A stretch of DNA of 64,000 nt from contig NW_023367370.1 of the NCBI RefSeq assembly GCF_902167145.1, positions 1-64,000 on the forward strand. Reading direction: 5' to 3'. The translations under genes were made by a program, and so were the position numbers. Under the pieces are notes generated by a model that had not been told where the DNA came from, ran no database searches, and saw only the letters and a program-made list of their open reading frames with translations. Positions 13,801 through 25,954 of the stretch are shown piece after piece (position 1 is the stretch's first letter; each line of letters starts with the position of its first letter). Origin of the DNA: Zea mays (taxonomy: Eukaryota; Streptophyta; Magnoliopsida; Poales; Poaceae).

Positions 13801-14200
13801 GTTAGCCTCTAGTATTATTGAAAATGGTCGCTCAGGGCTATTTTCAAGGTCGCTCATGGCTATTTTCATAAAAAATGGGGGTTGTGTGGCCATTTATCAT
13901 CGACTAGAGGCTCATAAACCTCACCCCACATATGTTTCCTTGCCATAGATCACATTCTTGGATTTCTGGTGGAGACCATTTCTTGGTCTAAAATCCGTAG
14001 GAGTTAGCCTCTAGTATTATTGAAAATGGTCGCTCATGGCTATTTTCATAAAAAATGGGGGTTGTGTGGCCATTGATCATCGACCAGAGGCTCGTACACC
14101 TCACCCCACATATGTTTCCTTGCCATAGATCACATTCTTGGATTTCTGGTGGAGACCATTGATCTTCGACCAGAGGCTCATACACCTCACTACACATATG
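10894..14200. repeat. cluster of fused knob180 monomers, ~1807-bp higher-order repeat
   Basis: A fusion that joins GGAGACCATT directly to GATCTTCGACC, skipping roughly half a monomer, occurs near 10900, 11525, 12528, 13332 and 14157. Flanking monomers repeat at an offset of 1807 bp (11190/12997, 11386/13193, 11674/13481), with an extra partial copy between (12389). The shared deletion marks these as copies of one ancestral cassette. Confidence 0.82.
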
Positions 14201-15820
14201 TTTCCTTGCCATAGATCACATTCTTGGATTTATGGTGGAGACCATTTCTTGGTCAAAAATTAGTAGGTGTTAGCCTTCGGTATTATTGAAAATGGTCGTT
14301 CATGGCTATTTTCGGCAAAATGGGGGTTGTGTGGCCATTGATCATCGACCTAGAGGCTCGTACACCTCACCCCACATATGTTTCCTTGCCATAGATCACA
14401 TTCTTGGATTTCTGGTGGAGACCATTTCTTGGTCAAAAATCCGTAGGTGTTAGCCTTCGGTATTATTGAAAATGGTCATTCATGGCTATTTTCGACAAAA
14501 ATGGGGGTTGTGTGGCCATTGATTATCGACCAGACGCTCATACACCTCACCCCACATATGTTTCCTTGCCATAGATCACTGTTTCCTTGCCATAGATCAC
14601 ATTCTTGGATTTCTGGTGGAGACCATTTCTTGGTTAAAAACTCGTACGTGTTAGCCTTCGGTATTATTGAAAATGGTCGTTCATGGCTATTTTCGGCAAA
14701 ATGGGGGTTGTGTGGCCATTGATCATCGACCAGAGGCTCGTACACCTCACCCCACATATGTTTCCTTGCCATAGATCACATTCTTGGATTTCTGGTGGAG
14801 ACCATTTCTTGGTCAAAAATCCGTAGGTGTTAGCCTTCGGTATTATTGAAAATGGTCATTCATGGATATTTTCGACAAAAATGGGGGTTGTGTGGCCATT
14901 GATCATCGACCAGAGGCTCGTAAACCTCACCCCACATATGTTTTCTTGCCATAGATCACATTCTTTGATTTCTGGTGGAGACCATTTCTTGGTCAAAAAT
15001 CGGAATGTGTTAGCCTTCGGTACTATTGAAAATGGTCGTTCATTGCTATTTTCGACAAAAATGGGGGTTGTGTGGCCATTGATATTCGACCAGAGGCTCA
15101 TACACCTCACTGCACATATGTTTACTTGCCATAGATCACATTCTTGGATTTATGGTGCAGACCATTTCTTGGTCAAAAATCCGTAGGTGTTAGCCTTCGG
15201 TATTATTGAAAATGGTCGTTCATGGCTATTTTTGACAAAAATGGGGGTTGTGTGGCCATTGATCATCGACCAGAGGCTCGTACACCTCACCTCACATATG
15301 TTTCCTTGCCATAGATCACATTATCGGATTTCTGGTGGAGACCATTTCTTGGTCGAAAATCCATACGTGTTAGCCTTCGGTATTATTGAAAATGGTCGTT
15401 CATGGCTATTTTCGACAAAAATTAGGGTTGTGTGGCCATTGATCGTCGACCAGAGGCTCATACACCTCACCCCACATATGTTTCCTTGCCATAGATCACA
15501 CCATAGATTACATTCTTGGATTTCTGGTGGAAACCATTTCTTGGTTAAAAACTCGTAGGTGTTAGCCTTCGGTATTATTGAAAATGGTCATTCATGGCTA
15601 TTTTCGGCAAAATGGGGGTTGTGTGGCCATTGATCATCGACCAGAGGCTCGTACACCTCATCCCACATATGTTTCCTTGCCATAGATCACATTCTTGGAT
15701 TTCTGGTGGAGACCATTTCTTGGTTAAAATTCCGTACGTGTTAGCCTTTGGTATTTTTGAAAATGGTCATTCATGGCTATTTTCGACAAAAATGGGGGTT
15801 GTGTGGCCATTGATCATCGA

Positions 15821-18800
15821 CTAGAGGCTCATACACCTCACCCCACATATGTTTCCTTGCCATAGATCACATTCTTGGATTTCTGGTGGAGACCATTTCT
15901 TGGTCAAAAATCCGTAGGTGTTAGCCTTCGGTATTATTGAAAATGGTCGTTCATGGCTATTTTCGACAAAAATGGGGGTTGTGTGGCCATTGATCGTCGA
16001 CCAGAGGCTCATACACCTCACCCCACATATGTTTCCTTGCCATAGATCACATTCTTGGATTTCTGGTGGAGACCATTTCTTGGGCAAAAATCCGAATGTG
16101 TTAGCCTTTGGTATTTTTGAAAATGGTCATTCATGGCTATTTTCGACAAAAATGGGGGTTGTCTGGCCATTGATCTTCGACCAGAGGCTCATACACCTCA
16201 CTACACATATGTTTCCTTGCCATAGATCACATTCTTGGATTTATGGTGGAGACCATTTCTTGGTCAAAAATCCGTAGGTGTTAGCCTTCAGTGTCATTGA
16301 AAATGGTCGTTCATGGCTATTTTCGACAAAAATGGGGGTTGTGTGGCCATTGATCATCGACCAGAGGCTCATACACCTCACCCCACATATGTTTCCTTGC
16401 CATAGATCACATTCTTGGATTTTTGGTGGAGACCATTTCTTGGTCAAAAATCCGTAGGTCTTAGCCTTCAGTGTCATTGAAAATGGTCGTTCATGGCTAT
16501 TTTCGACAAAAATGGGGGTTGTGTGGCCATTGATCATCGACCAGAGGCTCATACACCTCACCCCACATATGTTTCCTTGCCATAGATCACATTCTTGGAT
16601 TTTTGGTGGAGACCATTTCTTGGTCAAAAATCCGTAGGTCTTAGCCTCTAATATTATTGAATATGGTCGCTCATGGCTATTTTCGGCAAAATGGGGGTTG
16701 TGTGGCCATTGATCATCGACCAGAGGCTCATACACCTCACCCCACATATGTTTCCTTGCCATAGATCATATTCTTGGATTTCTGGTGGAGACCATTTCTT
16801 GGTTAAAAATCTGTACGTGTTAGCCTTTGGTATTTTTGAAAATGGTCATTCATGGCTATTTTCGACAAAAATGGGGGTTGTGTGGCCATTGATCATCGAC
16901 TAGAGGCTCATACACCTCACCCCACATATGTTTCCTTGCCATAGATCACATTCTTGGATTTCTGGTGGAGACCATTTCTTGGTCAAAAATCCGTAGGTGT
17001 TAGCCTTCGGTATTATTGAAAATGGTCGTTCATGGCTATTTTCGACAAAAATGGGGGTTGTGTGGCCATTGATCATCGACCAGACGCTCATACACCTCAC
17101 CCCACATATGTTTCCTTGCCATAGATCACATTCTTGGATTTCTTGTGGAGACCATTTCTTGGTTAAAATTCCGTACGTGTTAGCCTTTGGTATTTTTGAA
17201 AATGGTCATTCATGGCTATTTTCGACAAAAATGGGGGTTGTGTGGCCATTGATCATCGACTAGAGGCTCATACACCTCACCCCACATATGTTTCCTTGCC
17301 ATAGATCACATTCTTGGATTTCTGGTGGAGACCATTTCTTGGTCAAAAATCCGTAGGTGTTAGCCTTCGGTATTATTGAAAATGGTCGTTCATGGCTATT
17401 TTCGACAAAAATGGGGGTTGTGTGGCCATTGATCGTCGACCAGAGGCTCATACACCTCACCCCACATATGTTTCCTTGCCATAGATCACATTCTTGGATT
17501 TCTGGTGGAGACCATTTCTTGGGCAAAAATCCGAATGTGTTAGCCTTTGGTATTTTTGAAAATGGTCATTCATGGCTATTTTCGACAAAAATGGGGGTTG
17601 TCTGGCCATTGATCTTCGACCAGAGGCTCATACACCTCACTACACATATGTTTCCTTGCCATAGATCACATTCTTGGATTTATGGTGGAGACCATTTCTT
17701 GGTCAAAAATCCGTAGGTGTTAGCCTTCAGTGTCATTGAAAATGGTCGTTCATGGCTATTTTCGACAAAAATGGGGGTTGTGTGGCCATTGATCATCGAC
17801 CAGAGGCTCATACACCTCACCCCACATATGTTTCCTTGCCATAGATCACATTCTTGGATTTTTGGTGGAGTCCATTTCTTGGTCAAAAATCCGTAGGTCT
17901 TAGCCTCTAATATTATTGAATATGGTCGCTCATGGCTATTTTCGGCAAAATGGGGGTTGTGTGGCCATTGATCATCGACCAGAGGCTCGTACACCTCACC
18001 CCACATATGTTTCCTTGCCATAGATCACATTCTTGGATTTCTGGTGGAGACCATTTCTTGGTTAAAAATCCGTACGTGTTAGCCTTTGGTATTTTTGAAA
18101 ATGGTCATTCATGGCTATTTTCGACAAAAATGGGGGTTGTGTGGCCATTGATCATCGACTAGAGGCTCATACACCTCACCCCACATATGTTTCCTTGCCA
18201 TAGATCACATTCTTGGATTTCTGGTGGAGACCATTTCTTGGTCAAAAATCCGTAGGTGTTAGCCTTCGGTATTATTGAAAATGGTCGTTCATGGCTATTT
18301 TCGACAAAAATGGGGGTTGTGTGGCCATTGATCATCGACCAGACGCTCATACACCTCACCCCACATATGTGTCCTTGCCATAGATCACATTCTTGGATTT
18401 CTGGTGGAGACCATTTCTTGGTCTAAAATCCGTAGGTGTTAGCCTCTAGTATTATTGAAAATGGTCGCTCATGGCTATTTTCAAGGTCGCTCATGGCTAT
18501 TTTCATAAAAAATGGGGGTTGTGTGGCCATTTATCATCGACTAGAGGCTCATAAACCTCACCCCACATATGTTTCCTTGCCATAGATTACATTCTTGGAT
18601 TTCTGGTGGAAACCATTTCTTGGTTAAAAACTCGTATGTGTTAGCCTTCGGTATTATTGAAAATGGTCATTCATGGCTATTTTCGGCAAAATGGGGGTTG
18701 TGTGGCCATTGATCGTCGACCAGAGGCTCATACACCTCACCCCACATATGTTTCCTTGTCGTAGATCACATTCTTGGATTTCTGGTGGAGACCATTTCTT

Positions 18801-20040
18801 GGTCAAAAATTCGTAGGTGTTAGCCTTCGATATTATTGAAAATGGTCGTTCATGGCTATTTTCGACAAAAATGGGGGTTGTGTGGCCATTGATCATTGAC
18901 TAGAGGCTCATACACCTCACCCCACATATGTTTCCTTGCCATAGATCACATTCTTGGATTTCTGGTGGAGACCCTTTCTTGGTCAAAAATCCGTAGGTGT
19001 TAGCCTTCGGTATTATTGAAAATGGTCGTTCATGGCTATTTTCGACAAAAATGGGGGTTGAGTGGCCATTGATCGTCGACCAGAGGCTCATACACCTCAC
19101 ACCACATATGTTTCCTTGCCATAGATCACATTCTTGGATTTCTGGTGGAGACCATTTCTTGGGCAAAAATCCGAATGTGTTAGCCTTTGGTATTTTTGAA
19201 AATGGTCATTCATGGCTATTTTCGACAAAAATGGGGGTTGTCTGGCCATTGATCTTCGACCAGAGGCTCATACACCTCACTACACATATGTTTCCTTGCC
19301 ATAGATCACATTCTTGGATTTATGGTGGAGACCATTTCTTGGTCAAAAATCCGTAGGTGTTAGCCTTCAGTGTCATTGAAAATGGTCGTTCATGGCTATT
19401 TTCGACAAAAATGGGGGTTGTGTGGCCATTGATCATCGACCAGAGGCTCATACACCTCACCCCACATATGTTTCCTTGCCATAGATCACATTCTTGGATT
19501 TTTGGTGGAGACCATTTCTTGGTCAAAAATCCGTAGGTCTTAGCCTCTAATATTATTGAAAATGGTCGCTCATGGCTATTTTGGCAAAATGGGGGTTGTG
19601 TGGCCATTGATCATCGACCAGAGGCTCGTACACCTCACCCCACATATGTTTCCTTGCCATAGATCACATTCTTGGATTTCTGGTGGAGACCATTTCTTGG
19701 TTAAAAATCCGTACGTGTTAGCCTTTGGTATTTTTGAAAATGGTCATTCATGGCTATTTTCGACAAAAATGGGGGTTGTGTGGCCATTGATCATCGACTA
19801 GAGGCTCATACACCTCACCCCACATATGTTTCCTTGCCATAGATCACATTCTTGGATTTCTGGTGGAGACCATTTCTTGGTCAAAAATCCGTAGGTGTTA
19901 GCCTTCGGTATTATTGAAAATGGTCGTTCATGGCTATTTTCGACAAAAATGGGGGTTGTGTGGCCATTGATCATCGACCAGACGCTCATACACCTCACCC
20001 CACATATGTTTCCTTGCCATAGATCACATTCTTGGATTTC
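15821..20040. repeat. knob180 higher-order repeats of about 1439 and 1640 bp
   Basis: Variant-specific strings (TTGGGCAAAAATCCGAATG, TTGTCTGGCC, CTTCAGTGTCATTG) recur in the same order. Offsets are 1439 bp between 15821 and 17260 and about 1640 bp between 17260 and 18900 and between 18159 and 19798. The two lengths differ by about one monomer, as expected from unequal exchange in register. Confidence 0.78.
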
Positions 20041-23000
20041 TGGTGGAGACCATTTCTTGGTCTAAAATCCGTAGGTGTTAGCCTCTAGTATTATTGAAAA
20101 TGGTCGCTCATGGCTATTTTCAAGGTCGCTCATGTCTATTTTCATAAAAAATGGTTGTTGTGTGGCCATTTATCATCGACTAGAGGCTCATAAACCTCAC
20201 CCCACATATGTTTCCTTGCCATAGATTACATTCTTGGATTTCTGGTGGAAACCATTTCTTGGTTAAAAACTCGTACGTGTTAGCCTTCGGTATTATTGAA
20301 AATGGTCATTCATGGCTATTTTCGGCAAAATGGGGGTTGTGTGGCCATTGATCGTCGACCAGAGGATCATACACCTCACCCCACATATGTTTCCTTGTCG
20401 TAGATCACATTCTTGGATTTCTGGTGGAGACCATTTCTTGGTCAAAAATCCGTAGGTGTTAGCCTTCGATATTATTGAAAATGGTCGTTCATGGCTATTT
20501 TCGACAAAAATGGGGGTTGTGTGGCCATTGATCATCGACCAGAGGCTCATACACCTCACCCCACATATGTTTCCTTGCCATAGATCACATTCTTGGATTT
20601 CTGGTGGAGACTATTTCTTGGTTAAAAACTCGAACGTGTTAGCCTTCGGTATTATTGAAAATGGTCGTTCATGGCTATTTTCGGCAAAATGAGGGTTGTG
20701 TGGCCATTTATCATCGACCAGAGGCTCATACACCTCACCCCACATATGTTTCCTTGCCATAGATCACATTCTTGGATTTCTGGTGGAGACCATTTCTTGG
20801 TCTAAAATCCGTAGGTGTTAGCCTCTAGTATTATTGAAAATGGTCGCTCATGGCTATTTTCAAGGTCGTTCATGGCTATTTTCGACAAAAATGGGGGTTG
20901 TGTGGCCATTGATCATCGACCAGACGCTCATACACCTCACCCCACATATGTTTCCTTGCCATAGATCACACTCTTGGATTTCTGGTGGAGACCATTTCTT
21001 GGTCAAAAATCCGTAGGTGTTAGCCTTCGGTATTATTGAAAATGGTCGTTCATGGCTATTTTCGACAAAAATGGGGGTTGTGTGGCCATTGATCATCGAC
21101 CAGAGGCTCATACACCTCACCCCACATATGTTTCCTTGCCATAGATCACATTCTTGGATTTCTGGTGGAGACCATTTCTTGGTCTAAAATCCGTAGGTGT
21201 TAGCCTCTAGTATTATTGAAAATGGTCGCTCATGGCTATTTTCAAGGTTGCTCATGGCTATTTTCATAAAAAATGGGGGTTCTGTGGCCATTGATCGTCG
21301 ACCAGAGGCTCGTACACCTCACCCCACATATGTTTCCTTGCCATAGATCACATTCTTGGATTTCTGGTGGAGACCATTTCTTGGTTAAAAACTCGTACGT
21401 GTTAGCCTTTGGTATTATTGAAAATGGTCATTCATGGCTATTTTCGGCAAAATGGGGGTTGTGTGGCCATTGATCATCGACCAGACGCTCATACACCTCA
21501 CCCACATATGTTTCCTTGCCATAGATCACATTCTTGGATTTCTGGTGGAGACCATTTCTTGGTCAAAAATCCGTAGGTGTTAGCCTTCGGTATTATTGTA
21601 AATGGTCATTCATGGCTATTTTCGACAAAAATGGGGGTTGTGTGGCCATTGATCATCGACCAGAGGCTCATACACCTCACCCCACATATGTTTCCTTGCC
21701 ATAGATCACATTCTTGGATTTCTGGTGGAGACCATTTCTTGGTCAAAAATCCGTAGGTCTTAGCCTCTAGTATTATTGAAAATGGTCGCTCATGGCTATT
21801 TTCGACAAAAATGGGGGTTGTGTGGCCATTGATCTTCGACCAGAGGCTCATACACCTCACTACACATATATTTCCTTGCCATAGATCACATTCTTGGATT
21901 TATGGTGGAGACCATTTCTTGGTCAAAAATCCGTAGGTGTTAGCCTTCAGTGTCATTGAAAATGGTCGTTCATGGCTATTTTCGACAAAAATTAGGGTTG
22001 TGTGGCCATTGATCGTTGACCAGAGGCTCATACACCTCACCCCACATATGTTTCCTTGCCATAGATCACATTCTTGGATTTCTGGTGGAGACCATTTCTT
22101 GGTCAAAAATCCGTAGGTGTTAGCCTTCAGTATTATTGAAAATGGTCGTTCATGGCTATTTTCGACAAAAATGGGGGTTGTGTGGCCATTGATCATCGAC
22201 CAGACGCTCATACACCTCACCCCACATATGTTTCCTTGCCATAGATCACATTCTTGGATTTCTGGTGGAGACCATTTCTTGGTTAAAAACTCGTACGTGT
22301 TAGCCTTCGGTATTATTGAAAATGGTCATTCATGGCTATTTTCGGCAAAATGGGGGTTGTGTGGCCATTGATCATCGACCAGAGGCTCGTACACCTCACC
22401 CCACATATGTTTCCTTGCCATAGATCACATTCTTGGATTTCTGGTGGAGACCATTTCTTGGTTAAAAATCCGTACGTGTTAGCCTTTGGTATTTTTGAAA
22501 ATGGTCATTCATGGCTATTTTCGACAAAAATGGGGGTTGTGTGGCCATTGATCATCGACTAGAGGCTCATACACCTCACCCCACATATGTTTCCTTGCCA
22601 TAGATCACATTCTTGGATTTCTGGTGGAGACCATTTCTTGGTCAAAAATCCGTAGGTGTTAGCCTTCGGTATTATTGAAAATGGTCGTTCATGGCTATTT
22701 TCGACAAAAATGGGGGTTGTGTGGCCATTGATCATCGACCAGACACTCATACACCTCACCCCACATATGTTTCCTTGCCATAGGTCACATTCTTGGATTT
22801 CTGGTGGAGACCATTTCTTGGTCTAAAATCCGTAGGTGTTAGCCTCTAGTATTATTGAAAATGGTCGCTCATGGCTATTTTCAAGGTCGCTCATGGCTAT
22901 TTTCATAAAAAATGGGGGTTGTGTGGCCATTTATCATCGACTAGAGGCTCATACACCTCACCCCACATATGTTTCCTTGCCATAGATCACATTCTTGGAT

Positions 23001-24045
23001 TTCTGGTGGAGACCATTTCTTGGTTAAAAACTCGTACGTGTTAGCCTTTGGTATTATTGAAAATGGTCATTCATGGCTATTTTCGGCAAAATGGGGGTTG
23101 TGTGGCCATTGATCATCGACCAGACGCTCATACACCTCACCCCACATATGTTTCCTTGCCATAGATCACATTCTTGGATTTCTGGTGGAGACCATTTCTT
23201 GGTCAAAAATCCGTAGGTGTTAGCCTTCGGTATTATTGTAAATGGTCATTCATGGCTATTTTCGACAAAAATGGGGGCTGTGTGGCCATTGATCATCGAC
23301 CAGAGGCTCATACACCTCACCCCACATATGTTTCCTTGCCATAGATCACATTCTTGGATTTCTGGTGGAGACCATTTCTTGGTCAAAAATACGTAGGTGT
23401 TAGCCTTCGGTATTATTGAAAATGGTCGTTCATGGCTATTTTCGACAAAAATGGGGGTTGTGTGGCCATTGATCATCGACCAGACGCTCATACACCTCAC
23501 CCCACATATGTTTCCTTGCCATAGATCACATTCTTGGATTTCTGGTGGAGACCATTTCTTGGTTAAAAACTCGTACGTGTTAGCCTTTGGTATTTTTGAA
23601 AATGGTCATTCAAGGCTATTTTCGACAAAAATGGGGGTTGTGTGGTCATTGATCTTCGACCAGAGGCTCATACACCTCACTACACATATGTTTCCTTGCC
23701 ATATATCACATTCTTGGATTTATGGTGGAGACCATTTCTTGGTCAAAAATCCGTAGGTGTTAGCCTTCAGTGTCATTGAAAATGGTCGTTCATGGCTATT
23801 TTCGACAAAAATTAGGGTTGTGTGGCCATTGATCGTCGACCAGAGGCTCATACACCTCACCCCACATATGTTTCCTTGCCATAGATCACATTCTTGGATT
23901 TCTGGTGGAGACCATTTCTTGGTCAAAAATCCGTAGGTGTTAGCCTTCGGTATTATTGAAAATGGTCGTTCATGGCTATTTTCGACAAAAATGGGGGTTG
24001 TGTGGCCATTGATCATCGACCTGACGCTCATACACCTCACCCCAC

Positions 24046-24050
24046 ATATG
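24046..24050. other. 5' target-site duplication of the Gypsy element
   Basis: ATATG immediately before the 5' LTR is repeated at 35861-35865 immediately after the 3' LTR. Both copies are part of the knob monomer motif CACATATGTTTCC, which is continuous once one copy and the element are disregarded. Confidence 0.95.
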
Positions 24051-24525
24051 TGTTGGGGCGAAGGCAAAGACGCCACCCTTCGCTCGAGGCCTTCGCTGCA
24101 GCCGCTGGTCCGACAGAGACAAAGCGGGCAGGGACACCCTTCGCAGGACTCGGCACTTTGACGAAGGCCTGCGACGACGTCCTTCCACGGCGCGTCCTCG
24201 TTCAGTCCCAAGGCCCACGTGCGATCTGGCCCATTGTAACGGGCCCCGCGTGGCCGCCTCTGTATTACGGGCCTAACTTGTAAAGGAGTACTTGTAATTA
24301 CGGTCTGTAACCCTGCTTTATGGGAATATTCTGGGGATAAAATAGGTGTCTGAGGGCACATGCGTCCTTAACACAAGACGCTGGGCACTCAGATACCTAT
24401 AAATACCCCCGCACAGTGCCCGTGAGAGGCTAGATCAACAGAGCTATTGCCCCCGTGCACGTAACCCTGTTGTCACCACCGTTCACCCTTGTTGGCTTTC
24501 TTGCTGCTGAGAGCGAGTTCCAACA
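24051..24525 (+). repeat. 5' LTR of the Gypsy element
   Basis: It begins TGTTGGGGCG and ends GTTCCAACA, so TGTTGG/CCAACA forms the terminal inverted repeat. It differs from the 3' LTR at only two positions (24174 A versus G at 35509; 24184 T versus A at 35519). With the commonly used grass rate of 1.3e-8 per site per year this is about 0.16 million years, with a wide error. Confidence 0.97.
24398..24405 (+). promoter_or_regulatory. TATA box in the 5' LTR (U3)
   Basis: TATAAATA lies 128 bp before the LTR end and is followed by a GC-rich stretch. This is the likely core promoter for the genomic RNA, with a start expected about 30 bp downstream near 24430. The identical box is at 35733-35740 in the 3' LTR. 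Confidence 0.75.
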
Positions 24526-24527
24526 TT

Positions 24528-24539
24528 TGGCGCCCACCG
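24528..24539 (+). other. Primer-binding site of the Gypsy element
   Basis: TGGCGCCCACCG starts 2 bp after the LTR. The leading TGG pairs with the CCA end of a tRNA. TGGCGCC-type sites are usual in plant Gypsy elements; I do not assign the tRNA. Confidence 0.8.
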
Positions 24540-24565
24540 TTCGTGCTACGACAAAACCACCCGCG

Positions 24566-25954
24566 ATGGCACCCAAGAGAGCTAACCCCAAGGCTGACGA
24601 GGCTGCGAAGGCAGCACTGCTGGCCGCAAGAAAGGGCAAGGCCCTCGCCCTCACCCAATCCACCCACCAAGAGCCCACTGAAGACAATGTTCCCCACACC
24701 GGCGAAGACGACACCTTCCACACCTGCGGAACCGAAGGACAGTCACAGCTGCCCCCAGGCTTCGCCCCACTGGAAGGCGCGGACCTCACCGAGGACGGCG
24801 AGGTCCTCGGCGTCTCAACAGAAGAACAGCTGCAGCTGCGCGCCCTGCGCCTCAGGAACCGCAATCTCCAGAGGCAGAAAGAGATACTGGAGGCCAAGCG
24901 CCAGCGTGTGTCCGCATTAGCCAAAGTGCGGCAAATGATACGCGACGAGGAGCAGAAAGCCCAAGACCTCGAGCGCGAGATCGCGCTGATGCAGCGCGAA
25001 GGCCACCTCGGTCTACAGCAAGAGCCACCCCTCCAACAGCGCACACAACCGGAGGACACGCGCGAAGGCCACCTCGGCCGGCAGCATGGCCCACCCCTGC
25101 AACACCGGGCGCAGCCGGAGAACCCGCGTTTCCCCCAGCATGACTACGTCTCCCAGCACGGCGCGCCATTCCAAGGGGTCAACTACCTCGACGAGCGAAG
25201 TCCCCTGGCGCCACACCTACAAGTGACGCCTTGGCCGGCTAACTTTCGAGCGGGGGCATACCCCAAGTACAACGGCAGCACCGACCCGGCGCAGTACATC
25301 ATGAGTTATCAGGTCGCCGTTGCATCAGCCGGAGGAGACGACGCCACAATGGCGAAGTCTTTCATCATCGCACTAGAGGGCCCAGCACTCACCTGGTTCA
25401 CCAGATTGCCTCCGCTGTCCATTGATTCGTGGAGAAGTCTCAGGGACAAGTTCCTCCTCAACTTCCAAGGCTACCGTCCAGACACCGACGCTTTGGCCGA
25501 GCTCTCGCTTTGCAAACAGCTGGAAAAAGAGACTCTGCGTGAGTATTACCGCAAGTTCTTAACACTCAAGTCACAGCTGCCCTCTGTCGACGACCAGATC
25601 GCTATCCACTACGCCATCAATGGCCTTCGGGCTGGCGTCCTCTACAGCCATTGTATCAGAGATCCACCAAAGAGCTTGCAGGAGCTATATCAGCTCTTCG
25701 AAAAATATGCCAAATCCGAAGAGCTCCACCAGCGCAAGGTTGAGTCACAGCGGAAGCCCAAAGATGCCCCGCAGTCCAGCCGCACCTGGACGAGGACTCC
25801 GCAACCAGACTCCGGTCGAGATGGCCGCAGTCAACAGCAAGTGCACAACATCGTCAACCAACAGCCTGCTGCTGATCCCCCTCGCCGCCAGGAATATCCC
25901 CCTCAGGGCCGCGGAAACGGAACTCGCGGCAGGGGTCGAGGGCGGGCGCAATAG
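24566..25954 (+). CDS. gag: gag (capsid part) of the Tat element, ends at in-frame TAG
   Basis: 462 codons from the first ATG after the primer-binding site; the frame is open further upstream into the LTR but has no earlier start inside the transcript. Residues about 85-145 are Glu/Arg/Leu-rich and look like a coiled coil. Residues about 225-380 match the plant retrotransposon gag (capsid) domain, with the WPANF, TWFTRLP and FLLNFQ blocks. The C-terminus is basic and Gly/Arg-rich (RGRGRGR). Gag would form the virus-like particle in the cytoplasm. The frame ends at a TAG at 25952-25954, but the same frame stays open beyond it and encodes the zinc-binding nucleocapsid motif. The TAG therefore cuts gag in two, whether as a mutation or as a programmed stop. 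Confidence 0.9.
   Translation: MAPKRANPKADEAAKAALLAARKGKALALTQSTHQEPTEDNVPHTGEDDTFHTCGTEGQSQLPPGFAPLEGADLTEDGEVLGVSTEEQLQLRALRLRNRNLQRQKEILEAKRQRVSALAKVRQMIRDEEQKAQDLEREIALMQREGHLGLQQEPPLQQRTQPEDTREGHLGRQHGPPLQHRAQPENPRFPQHDYVSQHGAPFQGVNYLDERSPLAPHLQVTPWPANFRAGAYPKYNGSTDPAQYIMSYQVAVASAGGDDATMAKSFIIALEGPALTWFTRLPPLSIDSWRSLRDKFLLNFQGYRPDTDALAELSLCKQLEKETLREYYRKFLTLKSQLPSVDDQIAIHYAINGLRAGVLYSHCIRDPPKSLQELYQLFEKYAKSEELHQRKVESQRKPKDAPQSSRTWTRTPQPDSGRDGRSQQQVHNIVNQQPAADPPRRQEYPPQGRGNGTRGRGRGRAQ

Larger units (their letters stand above)
1..24050. repeat. knob180 satellite array, left part
   Basis: Head-to-tail monomers of about 180 bp fill this stretch; for example the same phase recurs at 14821, 15001 and 15181. 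The monomer matches the maize knob 180-bp satellite as I know it (elements such as CCCCACATATGTTTCC and ATGGTCGTTCATGGCTATTT). About 133 monomers are present and most read in one direction, with inverted blocks at 936-1590, 5521-6175 and 10141-10373. Many monomers carry internal deletions or a 22-bp doubling. Knob satellites form late-replicating heterochromatin and, with abnormal chromosome 10, act as neocentromeres (established knowledge). No gene is supported within the array: the many 60-260-codon open frames arise because 180 is divisible by three. Confidence 0.97.

Noticed and set aside
1..24050. Dozens of 60-260-codon open frames on both strands of the knob array
   Set aside because: They are translations of the 180-bp monomer, share the same peptide and have no domain or start context. 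They exist because the monomer length is a multiple of three.
1..24050. A CRISPR-like array (regular repeats)
   Set aside because: There are no unique spacers. The whole 180-bp period is repeat, the genome is a plant nucleus and no cas genes are present.
23720..24361. A 213-codon - strand frame joining knob monomer and LTR
   Set aside because: It crosses the insertion boundary by chance; half is monomer peptide and half LTR, with no domain.
24430..25059. A 209-codon open frame on the - strand opposite gag
   Set aside because: Low-complexity Arg/Ser/Cys composition mirroring GC-rich gag codons; no domain, and no spliced or regulatory support.
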